Shown here: positions 8,314 to 16,788 of the stretch, piece by piece | How the letters are laid out: each line of letters starts with the position of its first letter | How positions within the stretch are numbered: position 1 is the stretch's first letter | Source: Acidithiobacillus sp. | GTDB lineage: Bacteria; Pseudomonadota; Gammaproteobacteria; Acidithiobacillales; Acidithiobacillaceae | NCBI RefSeq assembly: GCF_027322205.1 | Contig: NZ_DAHVHY010000014.1 | Coordinates: forward strand, 1 to 37,488 | Length of the DNA stretch: 37,488 bases | Direction: 5' to 3' | Notes under the pieces: model-generated | Database searches by the model: none | Seen by the model: only the letters and a program-made list of their open reading frames with translations | What the model was told of the DNA's origin: nothing | Program-made: the position numbers and the translations under genes

Positions 8314-9273
8314 ATGTCTGTACCGAATTCTGGATCTGCACCGGTTCTCGTCACCGGTGGTGCCGGGTTTATTGGCTCGCATACCGTGGAGCTATTGCTC
8401 GAATCCGGCTATCAGGTGCGCGTCCTGGACAACCTTTCTACAGGCAGTCGGAGTAACTTACCCAAAAGCAACCAACTGCGGTTTATTCATGGTGATATTC
8501 TCGACTACGAAATCGTGCAGGCCGCCGCTGACGGTGTCAGTCATGTACTTCATCTCGCAGCGCAGGTATCCGTGCAAAAAAGTGTCGACAACCCCATTCA
8601 ATCCTGCCAACAGAATATTTTGGGATTTCTGACCGTTCTGGATGCCGCACACAAGGTCGATGCTCGCCTGGTTTATGCGTCATCCGCAGCAGTGTATGGC
8701 GAACCTGTCGAATTGCCGATCAGGGAGACCAGTCCGGTCAGTGCCATCTCCCCCTATGGATTGGAGAAAATCATCAATGAGCAATACGCATCCCTCTATG
8801 CACGTCTGCACGGCACATCGCAGCTTGGGCTTCGTTACTTTAATGTTTATGGTTCCCGGCAGGATCCAGTTTCTCCCTACAGCGGGGTAATTACGAAATT
8901 TATTCACCTGATTTTCGCGGGTCGGCCGTTGACGGTACGTGGCGATGGCTTACAGGAGCGGGACTTTATCCATGTCCGTGATGTCGCCCGAGCGAATGTC
9001 GCCGCATTATTTAGTGATTACCTCGGGGTGCTTAATGTCGCTGGGGGACAGGCTGTCACCATCCGACGGCTAACGGAAGTCATGGCACAGATCCTCGGGG
9101 GCGAAGTCGCACTAAGCCACGTACCCGACATTCCCGGTGACATCCGCCAGTCGGTCGCGCAAAACGGGGCTATGCTTGAGCGCCTGGGGAGGCCGAAAGT
9201 CACCTTGGAAGAGGGGCTTAAGGAACTTATGCAGGATATGATTCGACCTGAGCAACACCAAACCACCGCATAA
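8314..9273 (+). CDS. pelX: NAD-dependent UDP-sugar C4-epimerase, PelX/GalE type
   Basis: The ATG at 8314 is preferred because an AAGGGG ribosome binding site precedes it and the Rossmann motif then falls at the normal place; an upstream in-frame start at 8260 would add 18 unrelated residues. The 319-residue protein is an extended SDR, with the NAD-binding GGAGFIG at 15-21, the serine region YASSAAVYG at 121-129 and the catalytic Y148xxxK152. PelX-type enzymes interconvert UDP-GlcNAc and UDP-GalNAc, the precursors for Pel, and are encoded with pel genes in several bacteria. Co-directionality and a 40-base gap after pelG support that role. The enzyme could instead be a general UDP-glucose/galactose epimerase (galE, wcaG); sequence alone does not separate these. 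Confidence 0.75.
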   Translation: MSVPNSGSAPVLVTGGAGFIGSHTVELLLESGYQVRVLDNLSTGSRSNLPKSNQLRFIHGDILDYEIVQAAADGVSHVLHLAAQVSVQKSVDNPIQSCQQNILGFLTVLDAAHKVDARLVYASSAAVYGEPVELPIRETSPVSAISPYGLEKIINEQYASLYARLHGTSQLGLRYFNVYGSRQDPVSPYSGVITKFIHLIFAGRPLTVRGDGLQERDFIHVRDVARANVAALFSDYLGVLNVAGGQAVTIRRLTEVMAQILGGEVALSHVPDIPGDIRQSVAQNGAMLERLGRPKVTLEEGLKELMQDMIRPEQHQTTA

Positions 9274-9291
9274 AAAGGATACATTATTGGC

Positions 9292-9334
9292 GGCACGCTG
9301 CAGTGTACTCTTGGCGCGCCCCTAGCAGCGTGCC
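9292..9334. repeat. Perfect 10-bp inverted repeat between pelX and murJ
   Basis: GGCACGCTGC at 9292-9301 is exactly repeated in reverse complement at 9325-9334, with a 23-base spacer that itself contains the palindrome GGCGCGCC. Neither side is followed by a run of T, so it is not a classical Rho-independent terminator. It may be a hairpin in the murJ leader, an operator, or a transcript-end structure for the pel operon. Confidence 0.55.
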
Positions 9335-9377
9335 AGAATCAAATAATGAACCCTCTCCACCTGACGGTCACCTCACC

Positions 9378-10931
9378 ATGAGCAGCCCCTCTCCCCTGCG
9401 CAGCGTGCTCAAGGTGGGCAGCAACACTATGGTATCACGCCTGTTGGGCTTTGCCCGCGACGTGATTCTGGCGCGACTCTTTGGCGCTGGCGAAATGGCC
9501 GATGCGTTTTTTGTGGCTTTCCGTGTTCCTAATCTGTTCCGGCGTCTGTTCGGTGAGGGGGCCTTCTCCCAGTCTTTCGTCCCCGTGCTGGGGGAATATC
9601 GAGCTACACGGTCTATCGAGGAGACTCAGGCTTTTGTCGCCGACGTGGCGGGCTGGCTGGCCCTTACCCTGGCGGTCGTCACCATCGTTGGGATACTGAG
9701 TGCCAGTGCCGTTGTCTACGCCATCGCGCCCGGTTTCGCGGCTAATCCGGACAAGTTTCACCTCACCGTAGAACTACTGCGCATCACCTTCCCCTACCTC
9801 TTCCTTGTCTCGCTGGTAGCGCTGGCTGGCGGCGTACTTAATACCTACGGGCATTTTACCGTGCCCGCCTTCACACCGGTTTTCCTGAATCTCAGCATCA
9901 TCGCCACCGCCATCTTCTGGGCGCCACATCTGCAACAACCCGCTATAGCCGTGGCCTGGGGCGTGCTTATCGGTGGCGTGGTGCAACTCCTTTTTCAACT
10001 ACCGGCACTGAAGCGGGTCGGGCACCTGCACTGGCCGCGCCTGCGGCGCCGTGATCCCGGCGTAAGCAAATTACTACGGCTGATGGGACCCGCAGCTTTT
10101 GGCGCGTCGGTAGCACAGATTAACTTGTTTATGAACACTATTCTCGCCTCTTTAGTGGGGGCCAATGTGGTGTCTTATCTGTATTATTCCGATCGCCTGG
10201 TGGAGTTTCCTTTGGGCGTCTTCGGGGTGGCGCTGGGAACGGTAGTACTGCCGCTGCTCTCCCGGCAGGCAACGGAGCGCTCGCCGCAATTCCCGCAAAC
10301 CCTGGACTGGGCTTTGCGACTGACCTGGCTCATTGGGCTGCCCGCTACTGTCGGCCTGCTCATCCTGGCGCAACCCTTGCTGATCAGCCTGTTTCGTTAT
10401 GGGGCCTACACGGCGGAGGATGCCCGGCAAAGCACCTTGAGCCTGATAGGTTATGGCCTCGGCATCCTGCCGATCATTGCTGCACGGGTGCTCGCCCCCG
10501 CCTTCTATGCCCATCAGAACACACGCACACCGGTGCGCTTTGGTATGATCAGTGTCGCCGTCAATATGGGTATCAGCCTTATCCTGGCCTGGCCATTGCA
10601 GCAATTGGGACTGGCTCTGGCGACCAGTTCAGCGGCGCTGGTCAACGCCTTCATGCTCTGGCGTCGTTTGCACCGCGACGGGCTTTATCAACCACAGCGG
10701 GGCTGGTGGGTCTTCCTGCTAAAAACCGCAGGGTTAGCCTTACTCATGGGGATCGTCTTGCTGTGGTTGCGGGGAGATGCTGCCCTTTGGCTGTCGCTGC
10801 CCCTCTGGGAACGGCTGTTGCGGGTACTCGGCCTGGTGCTTCTCGCCGCCGTTTTATACCTTATGGGCGGATGGTGGCTCGGCATTCGGGAGTTACGCGA
10901 TTTATACCGACGGAGGTCTTCCCGTGCCTGA
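9378..10931 (+). CDS. murJ: MurJ, lipid II flippase
   Basis: This is a 517-residue polytopic protein of the MurJ/MviN family (about 510 residues in E. coli) that flips lipid II across the inner membrane for peptidoglycan synthesis. The start at 9378 aligns with the family: MSSPSPLRSVLKVGSN precedes the conserved SRLLGFARDVILARLFGAG with its key arginines, followed by ADAFFVAFRVPNLFRRLFGEG. About fourteen hydrophobic helices follow. No clear Shine-Dalgarno precedes the ATG. An 11-codon mini-ORF (9346-9381) ends by overlapping it (ATGA), which may be chance. The GTG at 9303 would add 25 residues not expected in the family. The next gene starts inside the murJ end, so murJ heads a housekeeping cluster leading to lspA. 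Confidence 0.93.
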   Translation: MSSPSPLRSVLKVGSNTMVSRLLGFARDVILARLFGAGEMADAFFVAFRVPNLFRRLFGEGAFSQSFVPVLGEYRATRSIEETQAFVADVAGWLALTLAVVTIVGILSASAVVYAIAPGFAANPDKFHLTVELLRITFPYLFLVSLVALAGGVLNTYGHFTVPAFTPVFLNLSIIATAIFWAPHLQQPAIAVAWGVLIGGVVQLLFQLPALKRVGHLHWPRLRRRDPGVSKLLRLMGPAAFGASVAQINLFMNTILASLVGANVVSYLYYSDRLVEFPLGVFGVALGTVVLPLLSRQATERSPQFPQTLDWALRLTWLIGLPATVGLLILAQPLLISLFRYGAYTAEDARQSTLSLIGYGLGILPIIAARVLAPAFYAHQNTRTPVRFGMISVAVNMGISLILAWPLQQLGLALATSSAALVNAFMLWRRLHRDGLYQPQRGWWVFLLKTAGLALLMGIVLLWLRGDAALWLSLPLWERLLRVLGLVLLAAVLYLMGGWWLGIRELRDLYRRRSSRA

Positions 10932-11379
10932 TTCAGACGAACCACACGGACATGGTGATACGGTCTTCGCCATTCAACGACCCGGCCAGGTAAGGGTGTT
11001 CACCCTGCACGAGGCAGAGGCCATTTTTCCCATGGTGCGTTTTATTACCGCCCAGGCGCACGACGAGTTGACTTCAGTACTGGAATCCATGCGCATCAGC
11101 ATGGAGAACCGCGCGGCACTGACCCAACACGAAGGCCACTACGAAGAGATTGTTCAGCGCTGGATCAACAAGATGGAAAGGCTGGGCGTGGTCGTTTCCG
11201 GGCTGTGGCTGGTGGATTTTGATACCGGCGACGGTTATTTGTGCTGGAGATACCCTGAAGTAGCCTTGGGCTTCTATCATGGCCACGACCAGGGATTTGG
11301 GCAGCGCCGCCCTCTGTCGGACATATTGCAGGCGCATCAACCCGGTTGGGCGACTGCGGGCGAGGGGCAGGAGCGGTGA
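10924..11379 (+). CDS. DUF2203 family protein
   Basis: Translation is taken from the GTG at 10924, which has a GGAGG eight bases upstream and overlaps the murJ stop by eight bases; the open frame further upstream lies inside murJ. The 151-residue product shows the DUF2203 pattern: FTLHEAEAIFPMVRFI near residues 22-37, a helical middle part, and the end block GLWLVDFDTGDGYLCWRYPEVALGFYHG followed by GFGQRRPL. The function of the family is not established. Coupling to murJ suggests co-expression only, not a shared role. Confidence 0.8.
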   Translation: MPDSDEPHGHGDTVFAIQRPGQVRVFTLHEAEAIFPMVRFITAQAHDELTSVLESMRISMENRAALTQHEGHYEEIVQRWINKMERLGVVVSGLWLVDFDTGDGYLCWRYPEVALGFYHGHDQGFGQRRPLSDILQAHQPGWATAGEGQER

Positions 11380-11469
11380 GGAAGGCGGACTACGCCCCAA
11401 TCTAGGGTAATCCATATTTTTACGCTAAGATGACGACATTTTTTGGCAAACCCGGACTCACTGAAGCGC

Positions 11470-12402
11470 ATGCATCCCTTCCTCCATCGCCGCAGCACCC
11501 GCACCGCTGAGTCAACCCAGGCGGTCAGCATCGGCAATTTCGATGGGGTGCATCGCGGCCATCAGGCACTACTGGGGACCATGCGGGAAAGTGGGCTACC
11601 GACGGCGGTCCTCACCTTCGAGCCCCTGCCCCGAGAGTTTTTCCGGGGTACGGACGCGCCACCACGCCTCAGCAGCCTGCGCGAAAAGGTAGTAGCACTC
11701 CGCCAAAACGGGGTACAGAACATCACTTGCCTGCCCTTTAATCAGGCGCTGGCCAACCTGTCTGCCGAGGATTTCATTACTCAGATACTGGTCAAACAAT
11801 TGCGTTGCGGGCTGCTGAGCGTCGGCCACGACTTCCGCTTTGGGGCGGGACGGCACGGAGATCTGGACATGCTCATCCGCTTCGGACAGCAGTATGGCTT
11901 TTCGGTGAAAGAGCAGCCCCCCTTTCTGCTCGACGGCCAACGGGTGAGCAGCACCGGTATCCGCGCTTTTTTACAGACCGGAGACTTAGCACAGGCGGCG
12001 GCTTGGCTGGGACGTCCCTATGCCCTCTGTGGACGGGTCGTGCATGGCGATCATCTGGGCCGGGAACTGGGCTTTCCTACCGCCAATATCCCTTTGAATC
12101 GCCGCCCGGTGCCGGTCAAAGGTATCTTTGCCGGACGACTGTTGAGCCCGAAAGGAAACTGGATCGCCGCCATCAGTGTCGGCCTGCGCCCCACCGTCGG
12201 CGGCAAGTTGATGGTACTGGAGGCCCACTGTCTGGATACGGACAGCCCCGATCTCTATGGCCAGCAGGTTTCCGTAGAGCTGCACCACAAGCTGCGGGAC
12301 GAGGAGAAATATGCCAATCTCGACACCCTCAAGGCCGCCATCGACAATGACGTCGTGAACACCCGAAACTTTTTCGCCGAACACCCCCAGGACTTTGAAT
12401 AA
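11470..12402 (+). CDS. ribF: RibF, bifunctional riboflavin kinase / FMN adenylyltransferase
   Basis: This 310-residue enzyme makes FMN and then FAD from riboflavin. The N-terminal adenylyltransferase domain carries the nucleotidyl-transferase motif IGNFDGVHRGH near residue 20; VGHDFRFGAGRHGD and SSTGIRAFLQTGD are also typical. The C-terminal riboflavin kinase domain has GDHLGRELGFPTANI with the PTAN signature, and GIFAG. The ATG at 11470 gives the family length (313 in E. coli); a TTG at 11443 would add nine residues. ileS follows after two bases, the arrangement seen in many proteobacteria. A 90-base gap upstream, including the AT-rich stretch at 11412-11431, could hold a promoter, but I cannot assign one firmly. 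Confidence 0.95.
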   Translation: MHPFLHRRSTRTAESTQAVSIGNFDGVHRGHQALLGTMRESGLPTAVLTFEPLPREFFRGTDAPPRLSSLREKVVALRQNGVQNITCLPFNQALANLSAEDFITQILVKQLRCGLLSVGHDFRFGAGRHGDLDMLIRFGQQYGFSVKEQPPFLLDGQRVSSTGIRAFLQTGDLAQAAAWLGRPYALCGRVVHGDHLGRELGFPTANIPLNRRPVPVKGIFAGRLLSPKGNWIAAISVGLRPTVGGKLMVLEAHCLDTDSPDLYGQQVSVELHHKLRDEEKYANLDTLKAAIDNDVVNTRNFFAEHPQDFE

Positions 12403-12404
12403 TC

Positions 12405-15218
12405 ATGGACTACAAGCAGACCCTTAACCTTCCTAAAACCGACTTTCCCATGCAGGGGAAACTGCCGGAGCGCGAACCCGCGACCCTGGCCCGCTGGCAG
12501 GAGCATGATCTATACGGAGCGCTGCAAAAGGCGCGCGCTGAAAGCCCGGCGTTCATCCTGCATGATGGCCCACCCTACGCCAACGGCAAGATTCATATCG
12601 GCCATGCGGTCAACAAGGTGCTCAAGGACATCATCAACAAAAGCAAGCTAAGCGAAGGCTTCCGGGTGCCCTATGTGCCGGGCTGGGACTGCCACGGACT
12701 GCCCATTGAGATTCAGGTGGAAAAGGAACTGGGACGTCCCGGCGAAAAGGTCACGGCCCAGGCCTTCCGCAATGCCTGCCGTGCTTATGCGGAAGGCCAG
12801 ATTGCCGGGCAACGGCAGGATTTCGAGCGCCTCGGTATTATCGGGGACTGGCAGAAACCCTACCTGACCATGCACTTCACGGCCGAAGCCAATATTTTGC
12901 GGGAACTCGGTCGCCTGACGGTGAGCGGCCAGGTGATACGCGGTGCCAAGCCGGTACACTGGTGTGTAGACTGCGGCAGCGCCCTAGCGGAGGCGGAAGT
13001 GGAATATCAGGATCGCAGCGATCCTTCTATCGACGTCGCCTTCGTCGTCGCCGACGCCGCCGACCTGAACCAACGCCTTGGCCTCGCTGAACCTGTAGAG
13101 GCCAGCGTGGTGATCTGGACGACCACGCCGTGGACCCTGCCCGCCAATCAGGCGGTAGCCGTGCACCCGAAATATACCTACGTATTGCTGCGCTCCGGCA
13201 ACCGGCATCTGATCCTCGCCGCGGCACTGGCAGAAAGCGCCCTCGCCCGCTATGGGCACCCGGAAGCAGAAGTGCTGGCCGAGTTCGCCGGTGTGGTGCT
13301 GGAGGGTCTCCAGCTCAAGCACCCTTTCCTGGATCGGGAAGTGGCGGTCATCCTCGGTCAGCATGTCACCCTGGAGGCAGGCACCGGCTGCGTGCATACC
13401 GCCCCCGCCCATGGTGTGGATGACTATGAAGCGGCCCGGCACTATCACCTGCCGGTGGACAGCCCCTTGCTCGACAACGGCCACTTCAAAGATGATCTGC
13501 CCCTGAGTCTGGGGGGCATCACCGTGCAGGAAGCCAATGAACGGGTACCTGCCCTGCTGCGCGAGCGCGACGCCCTGCTCCACTTTGAGAAAATCCGCCA
13601 CAGTTATCCCCATTGCTGGCGCCACAAGACCCCCCTGCTCTTCCGCGCCACACCCCAGTGGTTCATCAGCATGGGCGCCAATGGTCTACGCGAGAAGGCC
13701 ATCGCTGCCATCGACGCCACCCGGTGGATTCCCGACTGGGGCGAAGACCGCATCGCCGGCATGGTCAACCAGCGTCCAGACTGGTGCATCTCCCGGCAAC
13801 GCGCCTGGGGCGTGCCCGTCGCACTCTTCTCCTGTGCCCAGTGCGGCGAGCCCCTGCGCGATGCCAACACCTTCGAGCGTACCGCCCAGGCGGTGGAAGC
13901 GGGTGGGGTCGATGCCTGGTTCAACCAGCCGGACAGCGATTTTCTGCCTGCGGATGCCCGCTGCAGCGGCTGCGGCCACGATCACTTCCACAAGGTCACG
14001 GACATTCTCGACGTCTGGTTCGACTCCGGCTGCACCCACGCCTTTGTACTGGAGCAACGTCCCGAACTGCACAGTCCGGCGGACCTTTATCTGGAAGGCT
14101 CCGATCAGCATCGCGGCTGGTTCCAGTCTTCTCTGCTGGAGTCCGTCGCCAGCCGCGGGCGGGCACCCTACAAAGCGGTGTTGACCCACGGCTTCACCGT
14201 CGATGGCGAAGGCCGGAAGATGAGCAAGTCCGTGGGCAACGTCATTGCCCCACAGGCAATCATCGACCGCTACGGCGCGGACATCCTGCGCCTCTGGGTG
14301 GCCTCGGAGGACTACCGCAGCGAGATCCCCATTTCCGACACCATCCTCAAGCAGCTGGGCGACAGCTACCGGCGCATCCGCAATACGGCTCGCTATATGC
14401 TGGGCAACACCCACGACTTTAATCCGGCCACGGATGCCCTGCCCACGGCGGATCTGCTGGAAATGGACCGCTGGATGCTGGCCCGTACCGCGCTCCTGCA
14501 GGAGGAAATTCGCGCTGCCTATAGCGAGTATCAATTCCTCCGCGTCCAGCAGCGTCTGCACCACTTCTGCTCAGTGGATCTGGGCGGGCTCTATCTGGAT
14601 GTGCTCAAAGATCGTCTCTACACCACCCCCGCCGCCGCGCGGGCGCGGCGCTCAGCGCAGACGGTACTCTGGCAGATGCTCGAAGCCATGGTGGTGTGGA
14701 TGGCCCCCATCCTGAGCTTCACCGCTGAAGAAATCTGGAACGAGATGGGCGATCGCCCGTCCCCCAGCGTGTTTTTTGCGCAATATCCGAAAATTACACT
14801 ACCTACTGATAGTGAAGTGCTAAATGCACGTTGGGAGCGGCTCAGTCGGTTGCGGGACGCCGTCAATGCCACTCTGGAACCCCTGCGTCAGGAAAAAAAG
14901 ATTGGCTCCGGCCTGGATGCCGAAATCGCCCTTTACGCCAACAGCGACTGGCTTGAGTTTCTCGTGCCACTCGGTGAGGATCTGCGCTTTTTCCTGCTGA
15001 GCTCGGAGTGCGCCCTGCACCCCTATGGAGAACGCCCGGAAGGCTGCAGCGATATCATCCCCGGCATCGCCATACAGGTCCGGCCCAGTGATGCCCAAAA
15101 GTGCGCGCGCTGCTGGCATCGTCGCCCGGACATGGGTCGTCATCCCGAGCATCCGGATATTTGCGACCGCTGCGTCGAAAACCTCGCCTTACCCGGCGAA
15201 ACACGGGAGTTCTGCTGA
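12405..15218 (+). CDS. ileS: Isoleucyl-tRNA synthetase
   Basis: The protein has 937 residues, almost the same as the E. coli enzyme. It charges tRNA-Ile in the cytosol. The class I motifs are present: HIGH at 64-67 (in PPYANGKIHIGH) and KMSKS at 605-609. The large CP1 editing domain lies between them, and the C-terminal zinc-finger region (CARCWHRRP ... CDRCVENL) is intact. This is the bacterial type with a C-terminal zinc knuckle. It starts two bases after ribF, and its TGA overlaps the lspA start (TGATG at 15216), so ribF, ileS and lspA are almost certainly one operon. Confidence 0.98.
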   Translation: MDYKQTLNLPKTDFPMQGKLPEREPATLARWQEHDLYGALQKARAESPAFILHDGPPYANGKIHIGHAVNKVLKDIINKSKLSEGFRVPYVPGWDCHGLPIEIQVEKELGRPGEKVTAQAFRNACRAYAEGQIAGQRQDFERLGIIGDWQKPYLTMHFTAEANILRELGRLTVSGQVIRGAKPVHWCVDCGSALAEAEVEYQDRSDPSIDVAFVVADAADLNQRLGLAEPVEASVVIWTTTPWTLPANQAVAVHPKYTYVLLRSGNRHLILAAALAESALARYGHPEAEVLAEFAGVVLEGLQLKHPFLDREVAVILGQHVTLEAGTGCVHTAPAHGVDDYEAARHYHLPVDSPLLDNGHFKDDLPLSLGGITVQEANERVPALLRERDALLHFEKIRHSYPHCWRHKTPLLFRATPQWFISMGANGLREKAIAAIDATRWIPDWGEDRIAGMVNQRPDWCISRQRAWGVPVALFSCAQCGEPLRDANTFERTAQAVEAGGVDAWFNQPDSDFLPADARCSGCGHDHFHKVTDILDVWFDSGCTHAFVLEQRPELHSPADLYLEGSDQHRGWFQSSLLESVASRGRAPYKAVLTHGFTVDGEGRKMSKSVGNVIAPQAIIDRYGADILRLWVASEDYRSEIPISDTILKQLGDSYRRIRNTARYMLGNTHDFNPATDALPTADLLEMDRWMLARTALLQEEIRAAYSEYQFLRVQQRLHHFCSVDLGGLYLDVLKDRLYTTPAAARARRSAQTVLWQMLEAMVVWMAPILSFTAEEIWNEMGDRPSPSVFFAQYPKITLPTDSEVLNARWERLSRLRDAVNATLEPLRQEKKIGSGLDAEIALYANSDWLEFLVPLGEDLRFFLLSSECALHPYGERPEGCSDIIPGIAIQVRPSDAQKCARCWHRRPDMGRHPEHPDICDRCVENLALPGETREFC

Positions 15219-15676
15219 TGCTGCGTTATTTATGGTTATCGCTCGGGGTCATCCTGCTGGATCAGGGCGTCAAGCTCTGGCTGAGCCACATCTGGCGGGT
15301 GGGGCAGGGTATTGTCATCATTCCGGGCCTGCTCAATTTCCGCCTGATCCACAATACCGGCGCCGCTTTCAGCTTCCTGGCAGGAGCTGGCGGCTGGCAA
15401 CGCTGGTTACTCATCGGTATCGCCCTGCTGGTGGTCGTGGTCATCGTCGCCATCCTGCGACGGCTCAAGCCCGGCTCCACCTGGACCGCCATATCACTCG
15501 CGCTGATTCTCGGCGGCGCGGTCGGCAACCTGATTGATCGCATCCGCCTGGGCTATGTGATCGATTTTATTGGCGCCCACTGGGGCAGCCTCTACTGGCC
15601 TTACTTCAACATCGCCGACAGTGCCATTTCCATCGGTGCCGTGATACTGGTCCTGGACGCGTTCCGGCGCCGTTGA
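15218..15676 (+). CDS. lspA: Lipoprotein signal peptidase (signal peptidase II)
   Basis: This is a 152-residue inner-membrane aspartyl protease that cleaves prolipoprotein signal peptides before the lipidated cysteine. The ATG overlaps the ileS stop by one base; the frame continues upstream only inside ileS. Four hydrophobic helices and the conserved blocks are visible: NTGAAFSFL at 46-54, GNLIDR at 103-108, catalytic Asp116 in YVIDFI and catalytic Asp134 in FNIADSAI. Its substrates in this window would include PelC. It ends the murJ-ribF-ileS-lspA run; no convincing terminator follows. Confidence 0.96.
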   Translation: MLRYLWLSLGVILLDQGVKLWLSHIWRVGQGIVIIPGLLNFRLIHNTGAAFSFLAGAGGWQRWLLIGIALLVVVVIVAILRRLKPGSTWTAISLALILGGAVGNLIDRIRLGYVIDFIGAHWGSLYWPYFNIADSAISIGAVILVLDAFRRR

Positions 15677-15756
15677 TGTAAAACGACGACGGGACCTGGG
15701 GGCTTTTTGCGACGAAGACCAAAGTAGCCCTGCTAATAGCCGAATTCCCACTGCGG

Positions 15757-15793
15757 CTTCGCTGCGACGAAGTATTGTCGTTCAAATGTGACA
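15757..15793. promoter_or_regulatory. Candidate upstream activator region for the sigma-54 promoter
   Basis: A short inverted repeat CTTCG-N6-CGAAG (15757-15772) is followed by TGTC-N10-GACA (15776-15793). The second lies about 95 bases before the predicted sigma-54 start site, where enhancer-binding proteins usually bind. The ten-base word TGCGACGAAG also occurs at 15708-15717 and 15763-15772. No specific activator can be named. Confidence 0.3.
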
Positions 15794-15854
15794 GATTTTT
15801 TCCAACTGACCCACCCAAAAACACCAGCTTCCCGATTCTAATGACCTATTTTTT

Positions 15855-15870
15855 TGGCACGACTATTGCT
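15855..15870 (+). promoter_or_regulatory. Sigma-54 (RpoN) -24/-12 promoter
   Basis: TGGCACG-N4-TTGCT matches the sigma-54 consensus TGGCACG-N4-TTGCW at every fixed position, with GG at 15856-15857 and GC at 15868-15869 in the required spacing. Transcription should start near 15881, about 30 bases before the start codon of the small ORF at 15913. It also lies downstream of lspA and points away from it. Confidence 0.82.
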
Positions 15871-15912
15871 GTGAGCCCTTATATTTATCAGAGCAGAGCA
15901 ATGGAGACTGAC

Positions 15913-16131
15913 ATGGACAGCACCGCGAATCTTCTGGCCGCCCTACGCCGGGTACGCAGCTTCCCTAGCTACGCATCATTCATGGCGGGCCACGAGCGGC
16001 AGCGCATCAAACGTGAATTGCAAAAGCGCCTACTGCGTCTACGTCGGCAGCGTCAGAGCCATAAACTTATCCACTTTGTCGCAAAAAAGCAACAGGCGGC
16101 CACTGGTTTATTGCACGCCATTTTTCACTGA
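15913..16131 (+). CDS. Small basic hypothetical protein under sigma-54 control
   Basis: The start at 15913 is chosen because GGAG at 15903-15906 sits six bases before it; an ATG at 15901 would add four residues. The 72-residue product is rich in arginine, lysine and glutamine, especially in the middle (QRIKRELQKRLLRLRRQRQ), is probably mostly alpha helical, and has no signal peptide or membrane segment. I do not recognise a family. Its charge suggests binding to nucleic acid or to an acidic partner, but that is a guess. It is a lone gene: lspA ends 236 bases upstream and the next gene is convergent with only 18 bases between the stops. The dedicated sigma-54 promoter is the strongest sign that it is a real, conditionally expressed gene. 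Confidence 0.65.
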   Translation: MDSTANLLAALRRVRSFPSYASFMAGHERQRIKRELQKRLLRLRRQRQSHKLIHFVAKKQQAATGLLHAIFH

Positions 16132-16149
16132 TCATCGTCACTGGACCGG

Positions 16150-16758
16150 TTAAACTGCCGCCTTCTGCACGTCTTTACCCAATTCCTGCAAAGCCTGCCA
16201 GCGCGCCACCCACTCCTGCACCGGATGAAGTGACGCGCCAGCGATGGCCTGGCGAAAAGCGATAAAGTCCTTTTCCACTTGCTGCAATACGCTGAGCAAG
16301 CGTCGGATACGACCAAGATCACCTTTGCGTTTAGCCAATTCAATAGCCTCCTGGGCTACAGTAAGCGCACGCGGGAAATCCATGGACTGACGTAATGCAG
16401 CCTCGCGCCGTTTTCGCTCCCCGCCGCCTTCGCGATCGGGTATCCGCGGCACCCGCTGCTGCCATTCTTTGAGTAGGTCTAACGCCTGCTTCTCCAGATC
16501 AGCGCGCAATTTTTCCGTCGACCCCGCTAGCATTCGTGCACTTTTAGCGCGCCGATCCTCGTGTCGCAGGCGTGCCTGATAACTGAGACTGAAGACCAGA
16601 TCTTGTTCATTCACCAAACCGTCAGCGATGAGCAGTTTACCTAAACGCTCTCCTCCGACAGTCTGTCGCGCAATAGCACGGTCGAGCTGCTCAGGGGAGA
16701 TAAACCCCCGCTGCAGCAGCACCTGACCAATGCGTAGTTTTTCTTCTTGAGAGGTCAA
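16150..16758 (-). CDS. Hypothetical protein with GspE N-terminal (MshEN)-like domain
   Basis: This is a 202-residue soluble protein. Residues about 7-60 (RIGQVLLQRGFISPEQLDRA ... LGKLLIADGLVNEQDL) repeat a pattern typical of the N-terminal domain of type II secretion/type IV pilus ATPases (GspE, PilB, MshE), a module that can bind c-di-GMP in MshE-type proteins. No ATPase domain follows; the rest is charged and helical, with likely coiled-coil segments. It may be a stand-alone regulatory or adaptor protein. It reads against the sigma-54 small ORF, and the SDR gene upstream ends only 30 bases before its start, so it may be the last gene of that minus-strand transcript. Function unknown. Confidence 0.65.
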   Translation of the reverse strand: MTSQEEKLRIGQVLLQRGFISPEQLDRAIARQTVGGERLGKLLIADGLVNEQDLVFSLSYQARLRHEDRRAKSARMLAGSTEKLRADLEKQALDLLKEWQQRVPRIPDREGGGERKRREAALRQSMDFPRALTVAQEAIELAKRKGDLGRIRRLLSVLQQVEKDFIAFRQAIAGASLHPVQEWVARWQALQELGKDVQKAAV

Positions 16759-16788
16759 TGTGGCTCTTCCATCCGTAGTAAACCGGCA

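Noticed and set aside
13686..14564. A 292-codon antisense frame within ileS
   Set aside because: It lies opposite the conserved catalytic region of ileS and has no independent signals.
15696..15712. GGGGGCTTTTT after lspA as a terminator
   Set aside because: There is no complementary stem upstream of the T run.
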